From Verrucomicrobiota bacterium (GTDB taxonomy: Bacteria > Verrucomicrobiota > Verrucomicrobiia > Chthoniobacterales > UBA10450), in the NCBI GenBank assembly GCA_003217835.1, contig QHMQ01000106.1:1-32122 (forward strand): a stretch of 32,122 nucleotides of DNA, given 5' to 3'. Positions within the stretch are counted from its first letter, which is position 1; each line of letters opens with the position of its first letter. This document shows, one piece after another, positions 9,044-18,900 of the stretch. The notes below the pieces were generated by a model. That model saw only the letters and a list, made by a program, of their open reading frames with translations, ran no database searches and was not told the DNA's origin. Both the position numbers and the translations under genes were made by a program.

Positions 9044-9471
9044 ATTAACACCAAACGTCTTATTCTCGCAATAGTCGTCGCCTTTATCGTTCTGTGGGTT
9101 ACTGACTTTCTTATACACGGAGTTTGGATGACGCCAGACTACCGGGCTACGCAACAGCTCTGGCGCACAGATACTGAAATGCAGTCTCACATGGCTTGGA
9201 TGCTTGGGCTCAACTGTTGTTCGTCATTACCTTCGTCATCCTTTGGGCAAAAGGGTTCGCCAGCCACACGAAGAACATCGCTTGCGCCGTTGGCTACGGC
9301 CTCCTGATGGGGTTGTTCTCGGGAGTCTGGGCACTCATCATGTACGTTGTTGTGCCAATGCCTGGCTCAATTGCTGCGAAATGGTTTTTCGCCGGCATCG
9401 TGCAAACTATTCTACTCGGCCTCGTCACATTCTGGATTTATAAACCCTCGGCACCTGCCGCCGAGACGTAA
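9044..9471 (+). pseudogene. Small multi-TM hypothetical membrane protein, frameshifted
   Basis: Frame 1 reads TKRLILAIVVAFIVLWVTDFLIHGVWMTPDYRATQQLWRTDTEMQSHMAWMLG; the continuation QLLFVITFVILWAKGFASHTKNIACAVGYGLL... is in the -1 frame. Adding one G in GGG at 9206-9208 joins them. True start uncertain (no ATG seen). Confidence 0.7.
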
Positions 9472-9529
9472 TTTGGGCGGTGAGCTGCGCTCCGTTGACG
9501 TTTGCTGACGGAACGCTAGCATCCCGGCG

Positions 9530-10060
9530 GTGATGGCGGGCTTGATCGACAAATTGCGCGCGGGCGTCCGCGATGTTCCTGATTTTCCGAAAAAGGGAAT
9601 CGTTTTCAAAGACATCACTCCTATCTTGAGCGACCAAACGCTGTTTCGTGCATCGATTGATCTTTTTTTGGAGCGCTGCCGCGAAAAAAAGATCGATAAG
9701 ATTGTTGGAATTGACGCTCGCGGATTTCTCTTTGGATCGGCGGTCGCGTATGAACTCGGCGTCGGTTTTGTTCCGATCCGGAAACGCGGGAAGTTGCCCT
9801 ATAAAACGGAGGTTGCGAAATACTCGCTCGAGTACGGGGAAGCGGAAATGGAAATGCACGTCGACGCGATAAAACCGAGCGAACGAATTGTGCTAGTTGA
9901 TGATTTGCTCGCGACCGGCGGGACTTCCGCCGCTGCTGCTGCGTTGATCGCCAAGGCGGGTGGCAAACTCCTCGAAGCCCAGTTTTTAATTGAGCTCGAA
10001 TTCCTTCACGGTCGCGAAAAACTTGGGCGGACGCCAGTTATCTCGTTTTTAAAATACTAA
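9530..10060 (+). CDS. apt: Adenine phosphoribosyltransferase
   Basis: LRAGVRDVPDFPKKGIVFKDITPIL...GIDARGFLFGSAVAYELGVGFVPIRKRGKLP...VLVDDLLATGGT. ATG at 9533 is an alternative start. Confidence 0.96.
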   Translation: MMAGLIDKLRAGVRDVPDFPKKGIVFKDITPILSDQTLFRASIDLFLERCREKKIDKIVGIDARGFLFGSAVAYELGVGFVPIRKRGKLPYKTEVAKYSLEYGEAEMEMHVDAIKPSERIVLVDDLLATGGTSAAAAALIAKAGGKLLEAQFLIELEFLHGREKLGRTPVISFLKY

Positions 10061-10077
10061 GTTGGAGCGATGGGCCG

Positions 10078-10428
10078 TCACTCCCCAGCGACAACAACTT
10101 CCATTCTCATTTCCTGGAACGCCAGCTGATCGCGAATCATGCCGAGCAATTCGATTGTGCGCGGGTCGGGCATGTGTGCGCAACGTAACTCGATTCGCGC
10201 AGGCTTGCCGGCAAGGTCCGGATGCTCGCTCGCCATTTCGCCGTCGAGCAAAAATGAGACGTAGGCATTGAACCGTTCTTGCAATTCGAGCAATCGCGCG
10301 TCCGAACCGTCCCAGCCGTCAGGCTCATTCATCACAAGCACGACTTCGCCAGTTTTCGTGTCGTGCGCGACGACATCGATCATGCCCGTTCGATCTTTAG
10401 CCTTTATGCTTTGATTTTCGATGTTCAT
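10078..10428 (-). CDS. Small conserved hypothetical protein (DUF6572-like, family recalled from memory)
   Basis: DRTGMIDVVAHDTKTGEVVLVMNEPDGWDGSDARLLELQERFNAYVSFLLDGE. Confidence 0.7.
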   Translation of the reverse strand: MNIENQSIKAKDRTGMIDVVAHDTKTGEVVLVMNEPDGWDGSDARLLELQERFNAYVSFLLDGEMASEHPDLAGKPARIELRCAHMPDPRTIELLGMIRDQLAFQEMRMEVVVAGE

Positions 10429-10482
10429 TCAGCGATTCGCCCTTCGACGTTGAATGTTCGGTGTTGGGCGTTCGATGTTCAA
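10418..10482 (-). repeat. Minus-strand copy of the GAACATC(G/C)AA repeat family at the start of the DUF6572-like gene
   Basis: Reverse complement reads TTGAACATCGAACGCCCAACACCGAACATTCAACGTCGAAGG...ATGAACATCGAAAATC, like 611-646. Confidence 0.65.
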
Positions 10483-10578
10483 GCGGGAAGGCGGGCGCGT
10501 TCCTCGTTAGTGCGACGACACAGTGGTCATCCCTCCATGTTTGAATTGAAGCGTTGCTGACGAACGCTAAGTTTCGAC

Positions 10579-11028
10579 GTGGCCAAGATTAAACAGAGCC
10601 GTCAATTGACATTGCTCGGCCGCAGCGAAGCGAAGCTGCCGGCCTCGCCGGCGGAAGCGCGCCTCGAGACTTTTCCGAATCCGGCACGGCGAAACTACCG
10701 CATCCATTTTGAGACCGATGATTTTACCTCGCTTTGTCCGGTGACCGGGCAGGCAGACTTCGCCAGAATCGACATCGATTATGTGCCGAATCGTCTGTGC
10801 GTTGAAAGCAAGTCGCTCAAATTTTATCTTGCCTCGTATCGGAGCGAGCGCGCCTTCAATGAAGCGATTACGAACCGCATTCTCGACGATTTCGTGAAGG
10901 CCTGCGCGCCGCGTGAGGCAATCGTGACCGCGCAATTTTCGGCGCGCGGCGGGATCGCGGTCACCGTGCGCGCCGAATATCCGGATAAAACTGTTCGTGC
11001 AAGAAAGATAGACCGCGATGGCCGATGA
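10579..11028 (+). CDS. queF: NADPH-dependent 7-cyano-7-deazaguanine reductase, type I
   Basis: [40 protein letters not shown] with catalytic Cys region and E/S-K-S-L motif; next to queC. Confidence 0.95.
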   Translation: MAKIKQSRQLTLLGRSEAKLPASPAEARLETFPNPARRNYRIHFETDDFTSLCPVTGQADFARIDIDYVPNRLCVESKSLKFYLASYRSERAFNEAITNRILDDFVKACAPREAIVTAQFSARGGIAVTVRAEYPDKTVRARKIDRDGR

Positions 11029-11711
11029 AACGCGCGGTCGTTCTTTTAAGCGGCGGACTGGATTCGACAACGACGATGGCGATTGCAATCGCGCAAGGCT
11101 ACGAAGCGTACGCACTGTCGTTTGACTACGGCCAGCGTCACCAGATTGAAATCGATGCGGCTAGTCGAATCGCCGAGTCGCTAGGCGCAAAAGAGCATCG
11201 TCTCGCAAAAATCGACATGCGCATGTTCGGCGGCTCGGCGCTCACGGATAATGTCGGTGTGCCGAAAAATCGATCGGAGACAGAAATCGCGGATGGAATT
11301 CCGGTCACCTATGTCCCCGCGCGGAACACCGTCTTTCTCGCTTTTGCGCTCGGCTGGGCGGAAATAATTCCTGCCGCTGACATTTTTATTGGTGTAAACG
11401 CGATCGATTACGGCGGCTATCCGGACTGCCGGCCGGAATTCATCGAAGCGTTTGAAACGCTGGCTAACCTTGGAACCAAAGCGGGTGTCGAAGGCAGACG
11501 CTTTCAAATTCACGCGCCGTTAATAAAATTTTCGAAGGCAGAGATCGTCCGCAAAGCGCTTGAACTCGATGTCGATCTTTCGCTCACGCGCACCTGTTAT
11601 GATCCGTCGCCGACCGGTCTCGCTTGCGGAGAATGCGATTCGTGTCTCTTGCGCCTCAAAGGTTTCCGCGAAGCCGGGATAGAAGATCCGATTCGTTACG
11701 CAAGAAAATGA
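11025..11711 (+). CDS. queC: 7-cyano-7-deazaguanine synthase
   Basis: [18 protein letters not shown]...[14 protein letters not shown]...[14 protein letters not shown]; 4-bp ATGA overlap with queF. Confidence 0.97.
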   Translation: MKRAVVLLSGGLDSTTTMAIAIAQGYEAYALSFDYGQRHQIEIDAASRIAESLGAKEHRLAKIDMRMFGGSALTDNVGVPKNRSETEIADGIPVTYVPARNTVFLAFALGWAEIIPAADIFIGVNAIDYGGYPDCRPEFIEAFETLANLGTKAGVEGRRFQIHAPLIKFSKAEIVRKALELDVDLSLTRTCYDPSPTGLACGECDSCLLRLKGFREAGIEDPIRYARK

Positions 11712-11899
11712 AACGCCTGTTCAGGATTTTCGTACTTTCGAAAAGCGAACAACGCACCGTCGTGCTCATCGTACTTACGTTGATTGTCGGTGCGCTGGTG
11801 GGCTATCAACGTCGTGCTCATCAGTTTCCCATTCAGCCGGCAACCGCAACGGAGCCAAAGGCATCACCGACTCCTGCGGGGCTCAAGGATGACCAATAG
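11708..11899 (+). CDS. Small single-TM hypothetical protein (63 aa)
   Basis: [40 protein letters not shown]...; ATGA overlap with the queC stop; ends 3 bp before the convergent gene. Confidence 0.6.
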   Translation: MKRLFRIFVLSKSEQRTVVLIVLTLIVGALVGYQRRAHQFPIQPATATEPKASPTPAGLKDDQ

Positions 11900-11902
11900 A
11901 AT

Positions 11903-12892
11903 TCATTCTTCGATCAAGCCGGGAATTCGTCCGTAGCCGACAAAAACCGGACTGAGCTTGGCGTCGCTGCTATTCGGCGGTGGTGGCAATTTGAAATCGA
12001 AAACGCTGACTCCAAAGCGCTGTTTACCATCGTAAGTGCGCCCATCGCTTGCTCCGATCATGATGCGCTTTTTCGTTCCTTTTTCGCGTCCCAGATAAAT
12101 CATCGTGTGCGTGACCGGCGGGTCCCGATCGATATTGTAGGTGCCGCTCCAGAAGAGCAGATCGCCCGGCTTGAGCGCATCGAGTTCGAATGAATCCTCG
12201 TGACGGCTCAAGACCGCGCGAAAGTTTCCCGCCTTCCGTATCCAGACGTATTGCTGGCTTGAATCGCGCGGCACATCGGTGAACCCGTTTTGTTGAAGTA
12301 CATGATAAACGAAGCCGGAGCAATCCATGCCACCAGTTGCCGGCTCTGCCGAGCCATAGGTGTAATTGAGATTTTGCTTTGTTAGCTCGAGACCGTATTC
12401 GATGATCTGGCGTACTTTCGGCGGATTGTCGTCATATCCTTTAATCTCGTTAGGCGAAATGGTAGCGTTGGGAGCACCTTTTTTTTCGGGGGCAGGATGC
12501 ACGGTTGGCGAAGGTGTTAACGTCGGTGGCGGAGTTTCGGTTGGACTCGGCGTTGGGGTTTCCTCAGGTGCAGCCGCGGCAGGAGGTGACACCCTCGGCG
12601 GGGGAGTGGGAGATGCCTTTTTGCGCTTTGGCTTGGCCTTCGGGGTCGAGCTTGGCGAGGGAGTCGGTGAAATCTTCTTTTTTGGAGAAGCGGCCGGAGA
12701 TGGACTGGACGTGGATTTCTTCGCCGTCCGCTTTCGATGTTTTCGCGTCGGACTCGGGGTGGGTGTCGCCTCGAAAACCTTCTTAATCTTCGTCCCCAAC
12801 GACTCTTCGGCCGCATCCGCCCCGCGAACAGAGGCGAATAATGTCGCGACAATTAAAAACACCCGAAGCAGTATTTTAGTTGCGGGAGACAA
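11903..12892 (-). CDS. Secreted NlpC/P60-family peptidase with Pro/Thr/Ser/Lys-rich linker
   Basis: Signal-like N-terminus, long PTPSP...KKK linker, then GGMDCSGFVYHVLQQNG...DLLFWSG...VTHTMIYLG. Confidence 0.88.
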   Translation of the reverse strand: MSPATKILLRVFLIVATLFASVRGADAAEESLGTKIKKVFEATPTPSPTRKHRKRTAKKSTSSPSPAASPKKKISPTPSPSSTPKAKPKRKKASPTPPPRVSPPAAAAPEETPTPSPTETPPPTLTPSPTVHPAPEKKGAPNATISPNEIKGYDDNPPKVRQIIEYGLELTKQNLNYTYGSAEPATGGMDCSGFVYHVLQQNGFTDVPRDSSQQYVWIRKAGNFRAVLSRHEDSFELDALKPGDLLFWSGTYNIDRDPPVTHTMIYLGREKGTKKRIMIGASDGRTYDGKQRFGVSVFDFKLPPPPNSSDAKLSPVFVGYGRIPGLIEE

Positions 12893-12894
12893 GA

Positions 12895-14238
12895 TCAGCG
12901 CGCGAGTTCGTGAAGAATCGCTTTGTTTAGGCGAATGCCGCCTTCGAGATTTTCCAGAGGAAAATTCTCGTTAGGCGAATGCGCGCGGCAGTCGGCCAGC
13001 GCGAGTCCCATTAGCAGCGTTTCGATGCCCAGGATGCTGCGAAACTGGGAGACGATCGGGATGCTGCCGCCTTCGCGAATGAGGGCAACGTTTGCGTTGA
13101 AAGCTTTCCGCAAAGCGCGCTGGGCTGCTTCGCCAATCGCTGAATGCGGATCAGTCAGATACCACGGCCCGCTATGACCATTCGTCATTTCGAGGGTAAC
13201 GCCTTTAGGCAAATTCTTGCGCAAATGCGTTTTCGCCAGCTCTAAAATCTCATTGCCTTCCTGTTCTGGAACGAGACGGAACGTCAGCTTGGCTATCGCA
13301 TGACTCGCGATCACCGTCTTTGTCCCCTTCCCCTGATAACCGCCGCCGATCCCATTGATCTCAGCGGTCGGTCGCGCCCAAATGCGCTCCAGGGAATTGT
13401 AGCCAGCTTCGCCGAAAAGTTCGGGCACGCCAGTCTCTTTCAGCACCAGTTTATCGCCGTCGACTGGAAGTTTGCGCCATGCTTCGCGCTCCCAATTTTC
13501 CAAAGGCTTGACGCGATCGTAAAACCCCGCGATCGCCACCCGGCCTTCGCGATCGTGAAGTGTTGCCAGTAATTGCGCGAGCGCAGTGATCGGATTCGCA
13601 ACGGCCCCTCCAAAAACGCCGGAGTGCAAATCCATTTTCGGTCCGGTTACTTTAACCTCGAGGGCGGTCACGCCGCGGAGCCCGTAACTTAACGTCGGCA
13701 CGCCGCGAGCGATCATTCCCGTATCGGAAACCACCGCCACATCGCTCCTCAGCGCGTCACGATTCTGACTGAGAAAAGGGCCGAGATTCGCGCTGCCGAT
13801 TTCCTCTTCTCCCTCGATCACGAGATGCAAGTTGACCGGCAAATCGTGATCTTGCTCCATCGTCTCTTGAATGCCGATAATATGCGAAAGAATCTGGCCT
13901 TTGTTATCGGTCGCGCCGCGCGCGAAAACGTAGCCTTCTTTCAGAACAGGTTCGAACGGCGGCGAATCCCACAGCTCCAGAGGATCGGGCGGCTGCACAT
14001 CGTAGTGTCCGTAGATCAAAACTGTGCGCCGTCCGGGCCGATGTTCGTTGCGTGCCCACACAATCGGGTGACCCGCCGTCGAGACGACTTTTGATTCCAG
14101 GCCAATGGCCGCAAGTTTCTGTGAGACCCATTCCGCGCACTCGCGCACATTGCTGGCAAACTGATTATCCGTCGAAACACTCGGGAACCGCAGAAAAGAA
14201 AAATAATCTTCCAAATGATTTTCGCGCATATTTGCCAA
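12895..14238 (-). CDS. M20-family metallo-dipeptidase
   Basis: VLIYGHYDVQPPDPLELWDSPPFEPV...YVFARGATDNKGQ...VIEGEEEIGS...DLHSGVFGG. Confidence 0.93.
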   Translation of the reverse strand: MANMRENHLEDYFSFLRFPSVSTDNQFASNVRECAEWVSQKLAAIGLESKVVSTAGHPIVWARNEHRPGRRTVLIYGHYDVQPPDPLELWDSPPFEPVLKEGYVFARGATDNKGQILSHIIGIQETMEQDHDLPVNLHLVIEGEEEIGSANLGPFLSQNRDALRSDVAVVSDTGMIARGVPTLSYGLRGVTALEVKVTGPKMDLHSGVFGGAVANPITALAQLLATLHDREGRVAIAGFYDRVKPLENWEREAWRKLPVDGDKLVLKETGVPELFGEAGYNSLERIWARPTAEINGIGGGYQGKGTKTVIASHAIAKLTFRLVPEQEGNEILELAKTHLRKNLPKGVTLEMTNGHSGPWYLTDPHSAIGEAAQRALRKAFNANVALIREGGSIPIVSQFRSILGIETLLMGLALADCRAHSPNENFPLENLEGGIRLNKAILHELAR

Positions 14239-14263
14239 AGCTACTCAAACTTCCCGCATTTGC

Positions 14264-15595
14264 CTACGACTTTGGACGAAGCTGTCTGCGCATCACATAC
14301 AGCACGGACGCAATTGCGAGCACAATTCCGTTCACTGCAAACTCCCGCACCGTTGCGTGCGCGAGAATCCAGATAATGGCGGCAATGGCGAGCGCAGGCA
14401 CGATTTTCATGCCTGGAAAAGTAAAGGGCTGACCGTCGGCGTGGATGTCGCGTTGCACCAAAAACCAGCAGGCGGCGCAGCAGAGCAGGTACATCAACAG
14501 GACGGCGACGTTGGAAAGCACCGCCAATTGTTCGAACGTGCCGGTAATGGACAAGGCAAAAGCGAGCACGGCGTAGGTCACGATAGCGACGTCGGGCGAA
14601 CGATAGCGCGGATGGACGTGCGCGAACCACGCCGGCAATGCGCCATCGCGGCCAAAGGCGAAGATGATCCGCGGCGAACTAAGAATGTCGCTGGTCACGA
14701 ATCCGAACGCGGAGACGGCCGCGCCGACGAGAAGAATAGTGCGGCCGATGTTTCCGAGAAATTTGGCAGCCGCTTCCGCGAGCGGCGCGTCCTTGTAGTT
14801 GGCAAGATCGACACCCAGCGTTCCCTGCGCCACGAGTTGGATCATGATGTAGATGATCGTTGTAATGACGAGCGCCAGATAAGCCGAACGCGGCACGGTG
14901 CGCGCTGGATTTTTCACTTCGCCGCTCGGAATCAATGCGACCTCGATTCCGACGAAGGCGAAAATCAACAAAATAACCGCGTCGCCTAACGACTTGCTGC
15001 CCGGCCACGCTGTCCAGTTGAGATTCGCCGGATGAATAAAAAAGGCTCCCGCGCAAACGAACAAGAGCAGTGGGAGCAGTTTCGCGAATGTTACGACGGT
15101 CACCGCGCCCGCGCCTCCGCGTACCCCACGCACGTTGATCACGACGAGCGAACCGTAAACAACGATCATGACAATGATCCGCATTACCCCACTGCCGAGG
15201 AAAGGCGCAACGATGACAATTGAATTTACCAAAACATTTACGACGCCAGCGACTGCGCCCAGGGCCGTGATGCCGTAAAGCACGCCGGCGAGAAATCCGA
15301 TGTAACGGCCGAACGCGACTTCGACATACGCATAAAGGCCGCCCGTCAGCGACACACGACTGCCCGCAATTGCAAAACAGGTGACGAACAACACCATCGC
15401 AATTGCGCAACAGACAAACGCGACAGGCGCCGCCGGCCCGAGTGCCCTCGACATCGCTGCCGGCAAAACAAAAATACCGGCACCGATCGTCGAGCTGATG
15501 ATATTAGCCGTCAGCGCGGGAATGCCGATGCCGCGAACCAACTGATGATCGACGCGCTCCGCTTGTTCGATGGACATCGTCGTTTCGTTGGCCAT
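14264..15595 (-). CDS. APC-superfamily amino acid permease
   Basis: About 12 hydrophobic segments; STIGAGIFVLPAAMSRALGPAAPVAF, FAFVGIEVALIPSGEVKNPARTVPRS. Confidence 0.9.
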   Translation of the reverse strand: MANETTMSIEQAERVDHQLVRGIGIPALTANIISSTIGAGIFVLPAAMSRALGPAAPVAFVCCAIAMVLFVTCFAIAGSRVSLTGGLYAYVEVAFGRYIGFLAGVLYGITALGAVAGVVNVLVNSIVIVAPFLGSGVMRIIVMIVVYGSLVVINVRGVRGGAGAVTVVTFAKLLPLLLFVCAGAFFIHPANLNWTAWPGSKSLGDAVILLIFAFVGIEVALIPSGEVKNPARTVPRSAYLALVITTIIYIMIQLVAQGTLGVDLANYKDAPLAEAAAKFLGNIGRTILLVGAAVSAFGFVTSDILSSPRIIFAFGRDGALPAWFAHVHPRYRSPDVAIVTYAVLAFALSITGTFEQLAVLSNVAVLLMYLLCCAACWFLVQRDIHADGQPFTFPGMKIVPALAIAAIIWILAHATVREFAVNGIVLAIASVLYVMRRQLRPKS

Positions 15596-15908
15596 CGGCG
15601 CATCCTGCGTGATTCAGTTGTTCGAGGCAAGACCGCCGGTTGGACTTCGCGGGCAAGGTTCCGATCGCTGGGGTGATTGTAATCGTCTGGATACTCGGTG
15701 CGTCACGAAAATCTCTGGATAGTGGCAGCTTGTTCGCCACGACGAATTTGTCTGGTGGCGGAGAATCTGGAGTGTTGAAGCGAAGCGTGAAAGCCACAAT
15801 ATGCTGTAGCTGACGCAGCCGCCAGCCCTTCAAATTGTGTGATTTTCGCTTGTAACCCTGGCAAGGTTATTATATTGACCATTCGAGGTCCGAGATTTCG
15901 GCCTTGGC

Positions 15909-18900
15909 ATGCATCTACACTCTCTCGAGCTTTTCGGCTTCAAATCGTTCGCCGATAAAACGACCTTCGATTTTCACGAAGGCATTACCGCTATTGTCGG
16001 GCCGAACGGTTGCGGAAAATCTAATGTGCTTGACGCTGTGCGCTGGGTCTTGGGGGAACAGTCCGCCAAATCGCTTCGTGGCGACGAGATGGCCGACGTC
16101 ATTTTCAATGGCACCGACACACGCAAGCCTGTGGGTTTTGCCGAGGTCTCTCTCACTCTCTCTGATTGCGCAGCCGATCTGGCGGTCGATTGGCACGACG
16201 TACGCGTGACGCGCCGGGTTTATCGAGACGGCAATTCCGAGTACCTTCTTAATAAAACGCCGTGCCGTCTCCGCGATATTCAAAATCTTTTCGCCGACAC
16301 CGGCGTCGCACGCGCCGCCTACTCGATGATGGAGCAAGGCAAGATCGACATGGTCTTGAGTTCGCGCCCGGAGGATCGCCGCGCGGTTTTCGAAGAAGCG
16401 GCCGGAATTACAAAATACAAAACGCAGAAACGCGAGGCGTTGCGCAAACTCGACGCGACCGAAGCAAATCTCTTACGTATCGGCGACGTCATCAAAGAAG
16501 TAAAGCGACAGATCGGCTCTTTGCAACGCCAGGCAGGCAAGGCGCGGCGCTACCAAGCGTTACATACTGATCTTCGCATTCTCGACACTCAGCACTCGCG
16601 CAAGCAGCTCGACTCGCTCGAAGCTGAGCTTGCCCGCTGCCGCGCTGAGATTGCGCGTCTCGGCGAATCTGAAGAGACGAGCCGCGCTAGGATCGATATG
16701 GGTGACAACGAACTTGCAGAACGGCGCGCTGTCCTGAACAAAATCGACAGACAGATCGCTGATGGCCGCACCGAGTTACAACGTTTGCAAAGCGAAATCG
16801 GTACGCACCAAAATCGAATTCAATTCAACCGGCAACACGTCGAGGAATTGACAGAGTTAATCGAGCGTTCCCGAAAAGATATCGCCGCGGCCGAGGTAAA
16901 GCGCGCTCAGCACGGGAAAGAAATAGACCAAGCGAACGCGCTGATTGAAAGGATCAGCCAGCTTCTTCAAGCCAAAGAAGCCGACCTGGCAAAGGTTACT
17001 GATCTTATCGCGGAGCTTCGCGCCGACGGCAGCGTGCACGAAGCGAAACTTGAGGCGCTGCGTTTGTCGGGATCGAAAAACGAGAAACGAATCGCGGAAC
17101 TGGAAGACGAGACCTCCGGACTTGCGATTCGCCGCGACGCAACGGAGGAAAATCGACGCGATCTTGACGACGCAATTTCCGAGGCACGTGCAACGCGGGA
17201 CAAAGTTCAGAAAGAGCTCACCAGCGCGCACGCGGCCACAGAGACTGGGCGGAAAAATCTCGATCTTCTAAAGATGAAATCGCAGACCAGCGAGGAAACC
17301 TTGCGCCAACAACAACAGCTCCTCGCCGGCACTGAAAAAAGTCTGGCCGAAATCGAACGTGCGTTGACGGAAAAAGAATCGCGCCTCGAAATTCTGCGTC
17401 AGCTTAATGAAGAAGGTGAAGGTCTCGCGCAAGGTTCGCAAGCTGTGCTCAAAGGGCTTGACGATCCATCGCGAATCCAGCCCGCACTGGCTGGCGCCTT
17501 GGTCTCAAGTCTGGATGTCGATCCAGAATATGTCGCCGCGATCGAGGCCGCCTTGGGTCGAAATCTGCAAGCGATTGTTCTGAAAGATGCAGAATTGGCA
17601 CCTGAAATCATTACAGCATTGAAACGAAAGAAGCTGGGGCAGACTGCGCTGGTTCTTCCGAGCTTATCCAATTCCTCGCCCAAAGCTCAGGCAGCCCTTG
17701 CGCAAAATGCACTTGCTTGGGCGAGTGAAAAGGTGAAAGCGCCAGATTCCTTTGCACCGCTCATAGTGCGGCTGCTGCACAATGTCGCGATTTTTCGCGA
17801 TTTGGAGGCAGCATTGTCTTTCAAGAAACATGGAAACGATTTCGCGGCCGCGACACTCGCGGGGGAATTCATTTCGGCCGACGGAATAGTTTTTGGCGGC
17901 AGTCGCGACGCGTTAGCCGATTCCTTGCTCGAACGAAGGGCACGGATGTCGGTTCTAAGCGCAGAATATGCGGACGTTTGCAGCCGACGCGACGTGTTGC
18001 TGCGAAAACGCGACGAGGCAAATGCAATAGTGGCCAAATCCACGAACGATTTCCAAGAAACGCGGCGTCAATATGAGTCTGCCGATCGGGAACAGTCCAC
18101 TTGGGACAATCGAATTCTCTTTCTCGAACGAGAATTGCGGGAAAGCGAACAGAAGATCGACGAGCTCCGCTCAGAGCAAACAACCCTCACCCAACAAATC
18201 CAAACCGCGGACGAGCGCATCGCAGAATTAGAAGAAAAACTGGCCTCGGAGCGCGGCGCCTTAGGGGAGCAGCAAAATCAGCAAAAGCTGCACAGAGCGA
18301 AGACGAAGCGGTAGAACAGGTCAACGAACTACGCCTTGCGCTGGCCACCGAACGACAGCGTTACGAAAACCTCGTCGCACAGCGTCAGCCCATGACCGCC
18401 CGCGAAGTTGAACTCGCCGAGACAATCGCGGCTCGGCAGGCCGAGATCACTAATTTCGAACGGCGATTGCACGTACAATCGGACGAATCGAAGAGCGCTG
18501 AAGCTGCCATTGAGAAGCAGAGTGCGAAATGCGGCGAACTGGAGGCGACTGTTGCCGCACTGACCGATCAGCGCGCGGAACACTCATCCGCAATGAACGA
18601 CATGGAGTCGAACCTGCGCGCAATCCGAAACTCGTTGAATGAGCTGCACGACTTGCGTTCGAAGCAGCAAGTTCGTGAGACTCAACTGCAAATGCAGATC
18701 GACAATCTCGTCGAACATGTTTCGCGCCGTTATCAGCACAACCTCCGCGAGTTCGTACCCGATCAGACGACGTTCGAAAAAGTTTTGCGTGTGCAACTGA
18801 AGCGACGTCAAGGTGGATCGACCCCGAACGCTTCCGGGGTCGATGCTAATAATGGCGGCGAAGCCGCGTCGAATGAGACATCGCGCTCGGAGAGCACGAT

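Noticed and set aside
10279-10560. Plus ORF ending STLNVRCWAFDVQ...
   Set aside because: Antisense to the DUF6572-like gene and reading through the repeat family.
12470-12800. Repetitive sequence in the NlpC/P60 linker considered as a CRISPR or tandem array
   Set aside because: No regular repeat-spacer periodicity; explained by Pro/Ser/Thr codons.
12366-12974. Plus ORF of 202 aa rich in Gly/Val (GVGVSSGAAAAGGD)
   Set aside because: Antisense of the Pro/Thr/Ser linker in the NlpC/P60 gene; composition artefact.
14679-15410. Minus 243-aa Arg-rich ORF overlapping the permease
   Set aside because: Alternate-frame reading of the permease gene; Arg-rich composition typical of out-of-frame GC-rich coding sequence.
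15504-15833. Minus ORF upstream of the APC permease (FTLRFNTPDSPPPDKFVVANKLPL)
   Set aside because: Some protein-like character, but it overlaps the permease start and I recognise no family; insufficient support.
18273-18287. smc junction as a canonical programmed -1 frameshift site
   Set aside because: The heptamers G CAA AAG and G CAA AAT do not fit X XXY YYZ, and other genes in the window show the same one-base deletion pattern.
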